The notes: generated by a model not told the origin, from the letters alone. A stretch of DNA of 8,043 bases from an uncultured Erysipelotrichaceae bacterium (GCA_902795845.1 CADBMU010000001.1:1-8043), one strand, 5' to 3'. Positions 1 through 5,390 are shown, counted from the stretch's first letter. Numbers and translations are program-made.

Positions 1-806
1 AATAACTTTCTAGATTCTTTTGAATTAGAAAAGTAATTATGTATATCCTTAATTTTGTAACCTTTAGTTTTAAGAAAAGTCACTGTACTATAAATAAAAC
101 TATTTAAATCAGAACTATCCCAGCCAAAATTTAAAGAATAATTATCTAAAGTCTTTCCTACTATACCATTTTGAAATAATAAAATTTGTTCTTGACTTAT
201 TATAATTTTTTTTAAATAACTAAGTGTATCGTTGATAAAAGTATTATAATCTTGAACAGTTATATCAAATAAATCATAAATGATGACTAAAAGATTACTA
301 TTTTTTAAATATTCTTTTAAATTATTTTTTGGAATTTTATTGATATCAATTAAAGAAGTAAAAATTATTTCTTTTGGACTATTTTTAGAAATATTTTCTT
401 TGCAAATAGAAGTATTATAATTAAAATCGTTTAATTTATTATAATCAAAATTTTTAAAAGTATATTTATAAAAAGGTTGAATATTTACCTTTTGAACAAT
501 TGACTCACTTTTATGATATTCTTTTATCCAGTTAATTATATCTGAAGTATCTTTAGGTCCAAAAGAATAAGTTCTAATTTTCAAATTATTATTATTTAGA
601 CTAATAAATCTTGTTAAATAACCTGGTGCTAAATAAACAATTTGATTTTCAAAAGAAATATTTAGACTTTTTAAAAATGAATAATCAACTAAATAATTAC
701 TAAAAAAGGGAGCCACTATTACAATTAAGCTGCCATTAATAATTTCATTCTCAATATTTATTATATTATTTAAATATCTTATATCATCAGAAATGTATAT
801 GTTCAT
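1..806 (-). CDS. Unrecognised protein, 3' end cut off by the window edge
   Basis: Read leftward from ATG at 806-804, this frame stays open for 268 codons to the window edge, so the C-terminus is missing. An AAGGA Shine-Dalgarno site at 820-816 lies 9 bases before the ATG, and a perfect extended -10 lies at 845-837. The protein begins MNIYISDDIRYLNN. It is rich in Asn, Ile, Lys, Phe and Tyr, with a hydrophobic beta-like stretch at about residues 27-34 (LIVIVAPF) and another near 178-184 (LLVIIYDL). I see no signal peptide, clear membrane helix or catalytic signature. The alternation of hydrophobic strands and helices suggests a soluble alpha/beta fold, but that is only inference. It is transcribed divergently from the rest of the window and so is not in their operons. 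I do not recognise the family. That it is a real gene is well supported by the long open frame and the start signals. Confidence 0.8.
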   Translation of the reverse strand, partial: MNIYISDDIRYLNNIINIENEIINGSLIVIVAPFFSNYLVDYSFLKSLNISFENQIVYLAPGYLTRFISLNNNNLKIRTYSFGPKDTSDIINWIKEYHKSESIVQKVNIQPFYKYTFKNFDYNKLNDFNYNTSICKENISKNSPKEIIFTSLIDINKIPKNNLKEYLKNSNLLVIIYDLFDITVQDYNTFINDTLSYLKKIIISQEQILLFQNGIVGKTLDNYSLNFGWDSSDLNSFIYSTVTFLKTKGYKIKDIHNYFSNSKESRKL

Positions 807-836
807 TGTAACCCATCCTTTTTAAAGTTGATATTC

Positions 837-845
837 ATTATATCA
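837..845 (-). promoter_or_regulatory. Extended -10 promoter for the leftward gene
   Basis: On the minus strand, bases 845-837 read TGATATAAT, a perfect TGN-TATAAT extended -10. It places the transcription start about 25 bases upstream of the ATG at 806. No good -35 sits at 17 bases. TTAACA at 868-863 is 20 bases away, which is long but tolerable for an extended -10 promoter. Confidence 0.6.
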
Positions 846-862
846 CATTTTATTCAATTTTA

Positions 863-871
863 TGTTAAAAT
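863..871 (+). promoter_or_regulatory. Probable extended -10 promoter for the 893 gene
   Basis: Bases 863-871 read TGTTAAAAT, an extended -10 (TGN plus TAAAAT) with no convincing -35. The expected start, near 878, falls on the Shine-Dalgarno sequence AAGAGG (875-880), so the leader would be extremely short. This makes the site less certain than the leftward one it faces. The two promoters overlap back to back within about 35 bases. Confidence 0.4.
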
Positions 872-892
872 ATTAAGAGGAAAAGTGATGTT

Positions 893-1153
893 ATGGAAAA
901 TAGTGATGAAATAGTAAAAGAAATTGAAAAAAATATGTTAAAAAATAGGGACAATGGCTTACTTCTTAGTGATGAACACATCGAAATACTAGAAAGATAC
1001 GGTTTTGATTATAAAAAATATAGCTCTATTAATGAATTAATTTATGATTTGGAAGAATATTTAAATGAAGAAGGAGATAGTGATTCAAGTGATCTTGATT
1101 GGGTTTCACAAGATCTAGCTGAAAGAAATTATTATGCTAATACAAATAAATAA
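893..1153 (+). CDS. Small acidic protein of unknown function (86 aa)
   Basis: This frame encodes a small, soluble, strongly acidic protein with no signal peptide or membrane segment. Residues 1-35 look helical, with heptad-like charged and hydrophobic spacing. The middle (about 37-60: YKKYSSINELIYDLEEYLNE) reads as a second helix. An acidic Ser/Asp linker (EEGDSDSSDLD) comes next, then a C-terminal segment ending AERNYYANTNK. I do not recognise a named family. The start is the ATG at 893, with AAGAGG at 875-880 as the likely Shine-Dalgarno site, 12 bases upstream and slightly far. The ATG at 888 is in another frame and stops after 8 codons. No hairpin terminator follows, so transcripts may continue into the PfkB-type gene 61 bases downstream, which also has its own promoter. 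Its small size and acidity would suit a regulatory or adaptor role, but nothing in the sequence shows one. Confidence 0.75.
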   Translation: MENSDEIVKEIEKNMLKNRDNGLLLSDEHIEILERYGFDYKKYSSINELIYDLEEYLNEEGDSDSSDLDWVSQDLAERNYYANTNK

Positions 1154-1162
1154 AATTTTTCT

Positions 1163-1190
1163 TTGTTAAATTATTAAAATATTGTATAAT
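1163..1190 (+). promoter_or_regulatory. Promoter for the PfkB-like/Smr pair
   Basis: TTGTTA at 1163-1168 and TATAAT at 1185-1190 are separated by 16 bases. This is a good sigma-A-type pair with a perfect -10. The predicted start, near 1197, leaves a leader of about 18 bases containing the Shine-Dalgarno sequence AAAGGGTG (1202-1209). Confidence 0.65.
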
Positions 1191-1214
1191 AAATTTAGAA
1201 TAAAGGGTGATTAA

Positions 1215-2306
1215 ATGAAAATATTATGTATGGGAAAAATAACTTATGATTATAGTTTACCAATAGATGGATTTCCAATTGAAGGATTAAAATATGATTT
1301 GAAAGAGAAAATAGAATCAAGTGGTGGAGAAGCTTGCAACACATCTTATGCTTTAGCTAAATGGAATGAAGAAGTTTATTTATCAGCTGCCGTTGGTGGT
1401 GATGATTTAGGTAATAAAATAAAAAAAGATTTAGAAGAAGATGGTGTAAAAGCACATACTGTAGAAACAGTTTTTGAATCTAAAACACCAATTTCATTTA
1501 TATTAATTAATAAAACTAATGGTAATAGGACGGTATTTTCAATTTGTGAAAAAGAACCTCATGTAAAAAAATATGAATTTGATTTTTTGCCAGAAATTAT
1601 TTATTTAGATGGTTATGAATATACTTCAGGAATTAGTGTTGTAAATAAATATTCTAATGCTATTACAGTTTTAGGAGCTAATGAATTTACAAAATCTAAT
1701 GTTGAATTATGTAAGTATGCAAGATATATCATTGCATCTCAAAATTTTGCTGAACAACTAACTGGAATAGTTGCTGATTTTAATAATCCAACTACGCTTT
1801 TAGAATTATATAAAAAAATAGCTATTAAATATAGTAATAGTACAGTAATAATAATTTTAAATAACCATGGAGCAATGTATCTTGATAATAATCAAATAAA
1901 AGTAATGCCTGGTTTAAAAGTTGAAAATGTAAAAGATTCAACAGGATTTAGTGCTATTTTTAATGCAGCCTTTTTAATGGGATTATCTCGTAAATATGAA
2001 ATTGAAAAAATAATTAGAATTGCATCTATTGCTGCTGGTTTATCACTTAGTAAAATAGGTGTTAAAGAATCAGTTCCATTATTTAGTGATATAGCAAGTT
2101 ACTATGAGAAAAAATTTGGCCCAATAGAGGCAAAAGTTGAACCGGTTTTACCACAAACTGATAAACCAGCTGGTGGTGAAGAACCAAGTAAATCAAATAC
2201 AGAAAACACTACTGGTGTTGTTAATACTACACCAGTTCCTAATGATATAAACACTACAAATAATACTAATGAAGAAGTAATAAATAATGAGAATGGTACT
2301 AAATAA
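1215..2306 (+). CDS. PfkB/ribokinase-family protein lacking the catalytic Asp, probable pseudokinase (363 aa)
   Basis: The fold is that of PfkB-family sugar and nucleoside kinases. The family landmarks are an N-terminal strand MKILCMGKITYD, the substrate-side motif SSGGEACN (residues 35-42), an NGNRT stretch (102-106), an ILNNHGA strand-turn (214-220; usually TLGxxGA) and the signature region near 241-250. That signature normally reads DTTGAGDAF, and its last Asp is the catalytic base. Here it reads DSTGFSAIF, so the glycine-rich anion hole is altered and the base is Ala247. By family knowledge this should abolish or cripple phosphotransfer. Residues 1 to about 302 make up a normal-length kinase fold. 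The last 61 residues are a Pro/Thr/Asn-rich, apparently disordered tail not typical of the family. The ATG at 1215 has AAAGGGTG 5 bases upstream. The end overlaps the Smr gene by 20 bases, suggesting coupled translation. Substrate unknown; a binding, sensing or scaffold role is inferred. Confidence 0.85.
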   Translation: MKILCMGKITYDYSLPIDGFPIEGLKYDLKEKIESSGGEACNTSYALAKWNEEVYLSAAVGGDDLGNKIKKDLEEDGVKAHTVETVFESKTPISFILINKTNGNRTVFSICEKEPHVKKYEFDFLPEIIYLDGYEYTSGISVVNKYSNAITVLGANEFTKSNVELCKYARYIIASQNFAEQLTGIVADFNNPTTLLELYKKIAIKYSNSTVIIILNNHGAMYLDNNQIKVMPGLKVENVKDSTGFSAIFNAAFLMGLSRKYEIEKIIRIASIAAGLSLSKIGVKESVPLFSDIASYYEKKFGPIEAKVEPVLPQTDKPAGGEEPSKSNTENTTGVVNTTPVPNDINTTNNTNEEVINNENGTK

Positions 2307-2550
2307 ATATCCTAAAATAGATGTACATGGCGAAACTACTGAAACAGTAGTTTTTGTCGTTCAGGATTTTATAAAAGATAATTATAAAATGAAAAATAAG
2401 TATATTGTAGTTATTCATGGCAAGGGTAGTGGAGCATTAAAAAGAAAAGTTCATGAAATTTTAAAACAAGATAAATTAGTTGAAAATTTTGAATTAGATG
2501 TAATGAACATAGGTCAAACATTAATCGAATTAAAAAAGAATAATGAATAA
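2287..2550 (+). CDS. Stand-alone Smr-domain protein (87 aa)
   Basis: This is a single Smr (small MutS-related) domain with almost nothing else. The diagnostic motifs are KIDVHGETTETV (residues 10-21; family DLHG) and IHGKGSGALK (43-52; family HGKGxGxL), with the terminal beta segment near 65-80 ending GQTLIELK. Smr domains occur at the C-terminus of MutS2 and as free proteins. Many bind or nick nucleic acid (branched DNA, or mRNA on collided ribosomes). Here there is no MutS ATPase portion, and the length equals the bare domain, so this is not a MutS2 fragment with lost sequence visible upstream. It begins 20 bases inside the end of the PfkB-like gene in another frame. It could start at ATG 2287 or ATG 2293; GAAGAAG at 2269-2275 is only a weak Shine-Dalgarno match, consistent with translational coupling. 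The molecular target cannot be read from the sequence. Confidence 0.85.
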   Translation: MRMVLNKYPKIDVHGETTETVVFVVQDFIKDNYKMKNKYIVVIHGKGSGALKRKVHEILKQDKLVENFELDVMNIGQTLIELKKNNE

Positions 2551-2592
2551 ATATTAATAAACTAAAACATAACTTAAATAGGGTGAGAATAT

Positions 2593-2739
2593 ATGTTTGT
2601 TCGACACAATTTGACATTTAATGAATTTTGTGCTAAAATCAGTATATACATAAGAAAAATAGCAAGAAAAATCTTTATACTAGACGTTAATTTGACATAT
2701 TTTTCAAATTATGCTATAATACATGTATCAGGAACATAA
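2593..2739 (+). CDS. Possible small ORF, 48 codons, unknown
   Basis: A well placed Shine-Dalgarno sequence, AGGGTG at 2580-2585, lies 7 bases before ATG 2593. The frame then runs 48 codons to TAA at 2737-2739, 14 bases before the next gene. The peptide begins MFVRHNLTFNEFCAK and is basic and Ile-rich, with no recognisable domain. Against it, two near-consensus promoters lie inside the frame. An AT-rich spacer can also hold an open frame this long by chance. If real, it would be the third gene behind PfkB-like and Smr, or a leader peptide for the 139-aa gene. Confidence 0.3.
   Translation: MFVRHNLTFNEFCAKISIYIRKIARKIFILDVNLTYFSNYAIIHVSGT
2608..2698 (+). repeat. Direct repeat AATTTGACAT, two copies 81 bases apart
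   Basis: The identical 10-mer AATTTGACAT occurs at 2608-2617 and 2689-2698. Each copy contains the -35 of one tandem promoter. The period of 81 bases is a multiple of three, so both copies also read Asn-Leu-Thr in the small ORF at 2593. The repeat is explained well enough by the shared -35 function. Confidence 0.5.
2611..2639 (+). promoter_or_regulatory. Upstream tandem promoter P1 for the 139-aa gene
   Basis: TTGACA (2611-2616) and TAAAAT (2634-2639) are 17 bases apart, with TGC immediately before the -10 making it an extended -10. The -35 is perfect and the -10 is 5 of 6. The predicted start near 2646 would give a leader of about 108 bases that passes through the second promoter. An 8-base palindrome, GTATATAC, lies at 2642-2649. 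Confidence 0.6.
2692..2720 (+). promoter_or_regulatory. Consensus promoter P2 for the 139-aa gene
   Basis: TTGACA (2692-2697), a 17-base spacer and TATAAT (2715-2720), with TGC before the -10, make a fully consensus sigma-A-type promoter. It is the strongest in the window. The predicted start near 2727 falls inside the palindrome ATACATGTAT (2719-2728), a position where an operator could act, though a 10-base AT-rich palindrome may be chance. Confidence 0.85.
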
Positions 2740-2753
2740 AGGGGGAATTATTA

Positions 2754-3173
2754 ATGAAAGGTTATGTTTTAGATTATATAGATGAAAATGAATATCATAA
2801 ATTAGAAAGAGCTTTAAAAAAATATAATATGATAGCTTTTAAAAAGTTAAATTTTGATTATTATCCAGCACTTAGAAATGGAGAATTCGTTGGTGAATTA
2901 GTATCACAAAATAAAAAAGCTGGTACAGAAACTTATGAATTAAAATTACCAAGTGATAAAATGTTTGCTCAAGTACATGGTGAAGTTAAATTACATTATA
3001 CTGTTTATAAAAAAGAAGAAACAGTTATGCTTGATACAATAACTCCATCAGAAATATTACTTGAAGGACATATGTCAGAATTAAAAACTTATAAAGGTAT
3101 TATGATTTCTAAAGCTAATGCTAGTAAAGATAAATTTAAAATTGACTTACTTAACATGTTACAAAATAAATAA
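2754..3173 (+). CDS. Unrecognised cytoplasmic protein (139 aa) with a very strong promoter
   Basis: I do not recognise this family. The protein is soluble and lysine-rich, without signal peptide or membrane helix. Residues 1-30 look helical and charged (DENEYHKLERALKKYN). The middle (about 45-110) alternates short strands, including ELVSQNKKAG, YELKLP and VKLHYTVYKKEETVML. A helix-like end (DLLNMLQNK) finishes it. This suggests a compact beta-rich domain flanked by helices. The start is ATG 2754, with the excellent Shine-Dalgarno sequence AAAGGGGG at 2738-2745. Two near-consensus promoters precede it and an intrinsic terminator follows, so it is an independent, probably highly expressed single-gene unit. 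Its codon use matches the neighbours. The strong expression signals suggest an abundant housekeeping or structural role, but that is inference only. Confidence 0.8.
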   Translation: MKGYVLDYIDENEYHKLERALKKYNMIAFKKLNFDYYPALRNGEFVGELVSQNKKAGTETYELKLPSDKMFAQVHGEVKLHYTVYKKEETVMLDTITPSEILLEGHMSELKTYKGIMISKANASKDKFKIDLLNMLQNK

Positions 3174-3189
3174 TTTACTTATAAAAATT

Positions 3190-3216
3190 GAAAGCTTTAA
3201 GCTTTCTTTTTTCTTT
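3190..3216 (+). terminator. Intrinsic terminator after the 139-aa gene
   Basis: GAAAGC (3190-3195) pairs perfectly with GCTTTC (3201-3206) across a 5-base loop, followed directly by a T-rich run to 3216. The stem is only 6 bp, so it may be leaky, but its position 16 bases after the stop codon is right. Confidence 0.75.
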
Positions 3217-3242
3217 AAAATAAGTAGGAGCTATGATATAAT
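3214..3242 (+). promoter_or_regulatory. Promoter of the tyrosine-kinase operon
   Basis: TGATATAAT at 3234-3242 is a perfect extended -10. The best -35 is the weak TTTAAA at 3214-3219, 17 bases before TATAAT (3237-3242) and overlapping the end of the preceding T-run. The predicted start near 3249 gives a leader of about 19 bases carrying the Shine-Dalgarno sequence AAAGAGG (3255-3261). Confidence 0.65.
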
Positions 3243-3267
3243 AAATTAAAGAATAAAGAGGTATATT

Positions 3268-3966
3268 ATGACACAAGAAATAGATTTAAAAAGAATTTTA
3301 AATAATTTTAAACAAAGAATAGTTTTGATTGCATTTATAACATTTTTAAGTTGTTTATTGGTTTTTATTTATTCAATGTTTTTTGAAAAGCCATATTATA
3401 AAGCAAATACAACATTAGTTTTAACTGGAGTTTCAAATAGTAATTCAAAAGACGATGCCATTACAGCTAATGATTTAACAATTAATTCTAAGCTAGTAGC
3501 AACTTATCAAGAAATTATAAAATCTAAGAAAGTACTAGAACAAGTAATCAATGATTTAAATCTTGATATGACAACAGAAGAACTCGCTAAAAAGATATCT
3601 GTTTCAGCAGTAAATGAAACAGAAATAATTTCTATTACAGTAACAAATAAAAATCCTCAAACATGTAGTAAAATTGCCAATAACGTTGCTAAAGTATTTA
3701 GTACAGAGGTTTCAAAAATATATAATATAGAAAATGTTAGTGTCCTAGATTCAGCTGATATTCCTGAATCATCTGCTAATATGAGTTTTATTAAAAAATT
3801 TATAATTGGTGGTTTTATCGGTTTTGTTTTGGGATGTTTAATTGCATTTGTTCTTGCTTATTTTGATACAACAGTTAAAAGCGTTGAACAAATAGAAGAA
3901 ATTACTAAGTTGCCTATTTTAGGAAGAGTACCAAATTACAATGAAAAAAGAAAGGGCAGAAGATAA
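3268..3966 (+). CDS. cpsC: CpsC/CapA/YwqC-type Wzz membrane protein, tyrosine-kinase activator
   Basis: This is a polysaccharide co-polymerase type membrane protein of the Wzz superfamily. In Bacillota it is made separately from the tyrosine kinase and activates it at the membrane. The usual architecture is visible. It has a short cytoplasmic N-terminus (EIDLKRILNNFKQR), a first membrane helix at about residues 17-39, and an extracytoplasmic alpha/beta domain at about 40-176. A second membrane helix lies at about 178-199 (IIGGFIGFVLGCLIAF). It ends in a cytoplasmic tail with the family hallmark FDTTVKSVEQIEEITKLPILGRVP (199-222), which contacts the kinase. At 232 aa it is normal length. It is the first gene of the operon, and its stop overlaps the kinase start in TAATG. 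The gene order (activator, kinase, phosphatase) matches ywqC-ywqD-ywqE. In capsule loci this protein sets chain length, but no polymerase or glycosyltransferase is nearby here. Confidence 0.92.
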   Translation: MTQEIDLKRILNNFKQRIVLIAFITFLSCLLVFIYSMFFEKPYYKANTTLVLTGVSNSNSKDDAITANDLTINSKLVATYQEIIKSKKVLEQVINDLNLDMTTEELAKKISVSAVNETEIISITVTNKNPQTCSKIANNVAKVFSTEVSKIYNIENVSVLDSADIPESSANMSFIKKFIIGGFIGFVLGCLIAFVLAYFDTTVKSVEQIEEITKLPILGRVPNYNEKRKGRR

Positions 3967-4637
3967 TGAAAAGTGAATTAATAGTACAAAATGATCCAAA
4001 ATCTAATGTTGCAGAAGCCCTAAGAATTGTTAGAACAAACTTACAATTTTCAAGTGTTGATGAAAAATTAAAAACAATTTTAGTTACATCATCAGTACCA
4101 GGTGAAGGAAAAAGTTTTATAAGTTCAAATTTAGCTGTTACTTTTGCTCAAAATAATAGTAAAGTTTTATTAGTAGATTGTGATATGCGAAAAGGAAGAT
4201 TACACAAAATATTTAATTTACCTAATGATAAAGGTTTATCTAATTTACTAATTGATGATATTAATACTGATATAAAAAAATATATAAAGAAAACTGATAT
4301 TGAAAATTTATCTATAATTACAATGGGTAGTATGCCACCAAATCCAAGTGAATTATTAGCATCTGCAAAGAGTAAAGTTGTAATTCAAATGTTAAAAAAT
4401 AAATTTGATTATATTATTTTTGATGGAACCCCTGTTACAGGTCTTACTGATTCAATAATAATGGCATCTTTAGTAGATAAAGTCGTAATAGTAAGTTCAA
4501 TTGGTGATATAAATGTTGAAATACTTGAAAATACAAAACAAGCTTTAAGTAATGTCAATGCTAATATAGCTGGAGTTATCGCTAACAAAACACCACTTGT
4601 TAATAGTAATTATTATGGTTATTATGGAGATAAATAA
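3966..4637 (+). CDS. cpsD: CpsD/CapB/YwqD-type bacterial tyrosine kinase (BY-kinase)
   Basis: This is a cytoplasmic, MinD/ParA-related P-loop tyrosine autokinase that works with the membrane activator encoded just upstream. The N-terminal activator-contact segment is EALRIVRTNLQFS (residues 17-29). The Walker A is SSVPGEGKSF (42-51, Lys49/Ser50). The BY-specific Walker A' is LLVDCDMRKG (68-77, Asp71/Asp73), and a PPNPSELLAS motif spans 124-133. The Walker B is YIIFDGTPV (149-157). The C-terminus carries the expected tyrosine cluster, Tyr216, 217, 219 and 220, the sites of autophosphorylation in this family. At 223 aa it is normal length. One variation is that the usual DTPP after Walker B is DGTP here, with the Asp153 kept, so activity is still expected. 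The start overlaps the previous stop in TAATG, with AAAGGG at 3951-3956 as Shine-Dalgarno. Targets beyond itself are unknown; in capsule systems it controls polymer assembly. Confidence 0.93.
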   Translation: MKSELIVQNDPKSNVAEALRIVRTNLQFSSVDEKLKTILVTSSVPGEGKSFISSNLAVTFAQNNSKVLLVDCDMRKGRLHKIFNLPNDKGLSNLLIDDINTDIKKYIKKTDIENLSIITMGSMPPNPSELLASAKSKVVIQMLKNKFDYIIFDGTPVTGLTDSIIMASLVDKVVIVSSIGDINVEILENTKQALSNVNANIAGVIANKTPLVNSNYYGYYGDK

Positions 4638-5359
4638 TGATTGATGTTCATAGTCATTTAATTCCTAATATTGATGATGGAGTTCAAAGTTTTGATGAAG
4701 CTAAAAATGCTTTGAAAAAATTAGAAAATTTAGGGTTTGAGAAAATAATAATCACACCTCATTACATAAAAGGAACATCTTATAATAAAAATAATATTGA
4801 AAAGTATCAATTACTATTAAAACTAAAAGAAATTATAAAAAAAGAAAATATTAACTTAGAACTTTTTTTAGGAAATGAAATTTTTTTAGACGAAAATATA
4901 TTAAATGAACTAAAAAATGGTAATTGTTGTTCTTTAAATAGTGGAAGATATGTTTTAATAGAAATACCAAGAAATGATGAAATTTTAAAACTTGATGAAA
5001 TAATATTTGAATTAAAAAATAAAGGATTAGTGCCAATTATGGCTCATCCTGAAAGATACATGGTTGTAAAACAGAATTATGAAATATTAGATAAATGGAT
5101 TGATCAAGGAATAATTTTACAAGTTAATTATGAATCGATATTGGGAAAATACGGTAAAGAATCAGAAAAACTTGTTAAATATATTTTAAAAAATAATAAG
5201 GCTTCTTTAATTGGAACAGATATTCATCATGAAAATAGTATGTTTTTTAATAGCTTTTTAAAATGTAAAAAGAAGATTATTAAATTAATTGGAGAAGAAA
5301 AATTTATAGAACTTACTGAAATTAATCCTGAAAAAATATTAAATAATAAAGATATTTAA
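4637..5359 (+). CDS. cpsB: CpsB/YwqE-type PHP-family protein-tyrosine phosphatase
   Basis: This is a manganese-dependent phosphatase of the PHP superfamily that dephosphorylates the BY-kinase tail, opposing the upstream gene. All metal-site segments are present: IDVHSHLIPNIDDG (residues 2-15, His5/His7/Asp13), TPHY (40-43, His42), GNEIF (79-83, Glu81), AHPERY (136-141, His137) and GTDIHH (193-198, Asp195/His197). The family features EIPR (109-112) and QVNYESILGKYG (162-173) are also intact. At 240 aa it is close to the usual length, and no signal peptide is seen, so it acts in the cytoplasm. Its start overlaps the kinase stop in TAATG. Its Shine-Dalgarno GGAGA (4626-4630) lies within the codons for the kinase's terminal Tyr-Gly-Asp. 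This ensures that kinase and phosphatase are translated together. It is the last gene before a strong terminator. Confidence 0.95.
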   Translation: MIDVHSHLIPNIDDGVQSFDEAKNALKKLENLGFEKIIITPHYIKGTSYNKNNIEKYQLLLKLKEIIKKENINLELFLGNEIFLDENILNELKNGNCCSLNSGRYVLIEIPRNDEILKLDEIIFELKNKGLVPIMAHPERYMVVKQNYEILDKWIDQGIILQVNYESILGKYGKESEKLVKYILKNNKASLIGTDIHHENSMFFNSFLKCKKKIIKLIGEEKFIELTEINPEKILNNKDI

Positions 5360-5390
5360 AGTAAACTTATATATTTAGTTTACTTTTTTT
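5358..5390 (+). terminator. Strong intrinsic terminator of the kinase operon
   Basis: AAAGTAAACT (5358-5367) pairs perfectly with AGTTTACTTT (5377-5386) as a 10-bp stem with a 9-base loop, followed by a T run to 5390. The stem begins inside the phosphatase stop codon (5357-5359). It closes the three-gene operon, so no further capsule gene is cotranscribed. Confidence 0.88.

Noticed and set aside
1..806. The leftward protein as a second degenerate PfkB-fold protein
   Set aside because: A hydrophobic strand followed by a YDLFD segment and an IIISQEQ stretch loosely recall PfkB spacing, but the glycine motifs and the signature region are absent, so the match is not supportable.
2586..2599. LexA/SOS-box-like AGAATATATGTTTG near promoter P1
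   Set aside because: It resembles the Bacillus SOS box CGAACATATGTTCG but differs at three positions, including inner-half C residues important for LexA. A chance AT-rich palindrome is likely.
2411..2617. Minus-strand open frame of 68 codons
   Set aside because: It lies opposite the Smr gene, has Phe/Leu/Ile-rich composition typical of reverse-reading AT-rich coding sequence, and lacks a credible start site.
2551..2753. Riboswitch or structured leader before the 139-aa gene
   Set aside because: No multi-helix arrangement, terminator-antiterminator pair or known aptamer core is visible; the spacer is explained by the two promoters and the possible small ORF.
4851..5036. Minus-strand open frame of 61 codons inside the phosphatase gene
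   Set aside because: A shadow of a gene with every catalytic motif intact; its low-complexity Phe/Leu/His composition mirrors the sense codons.
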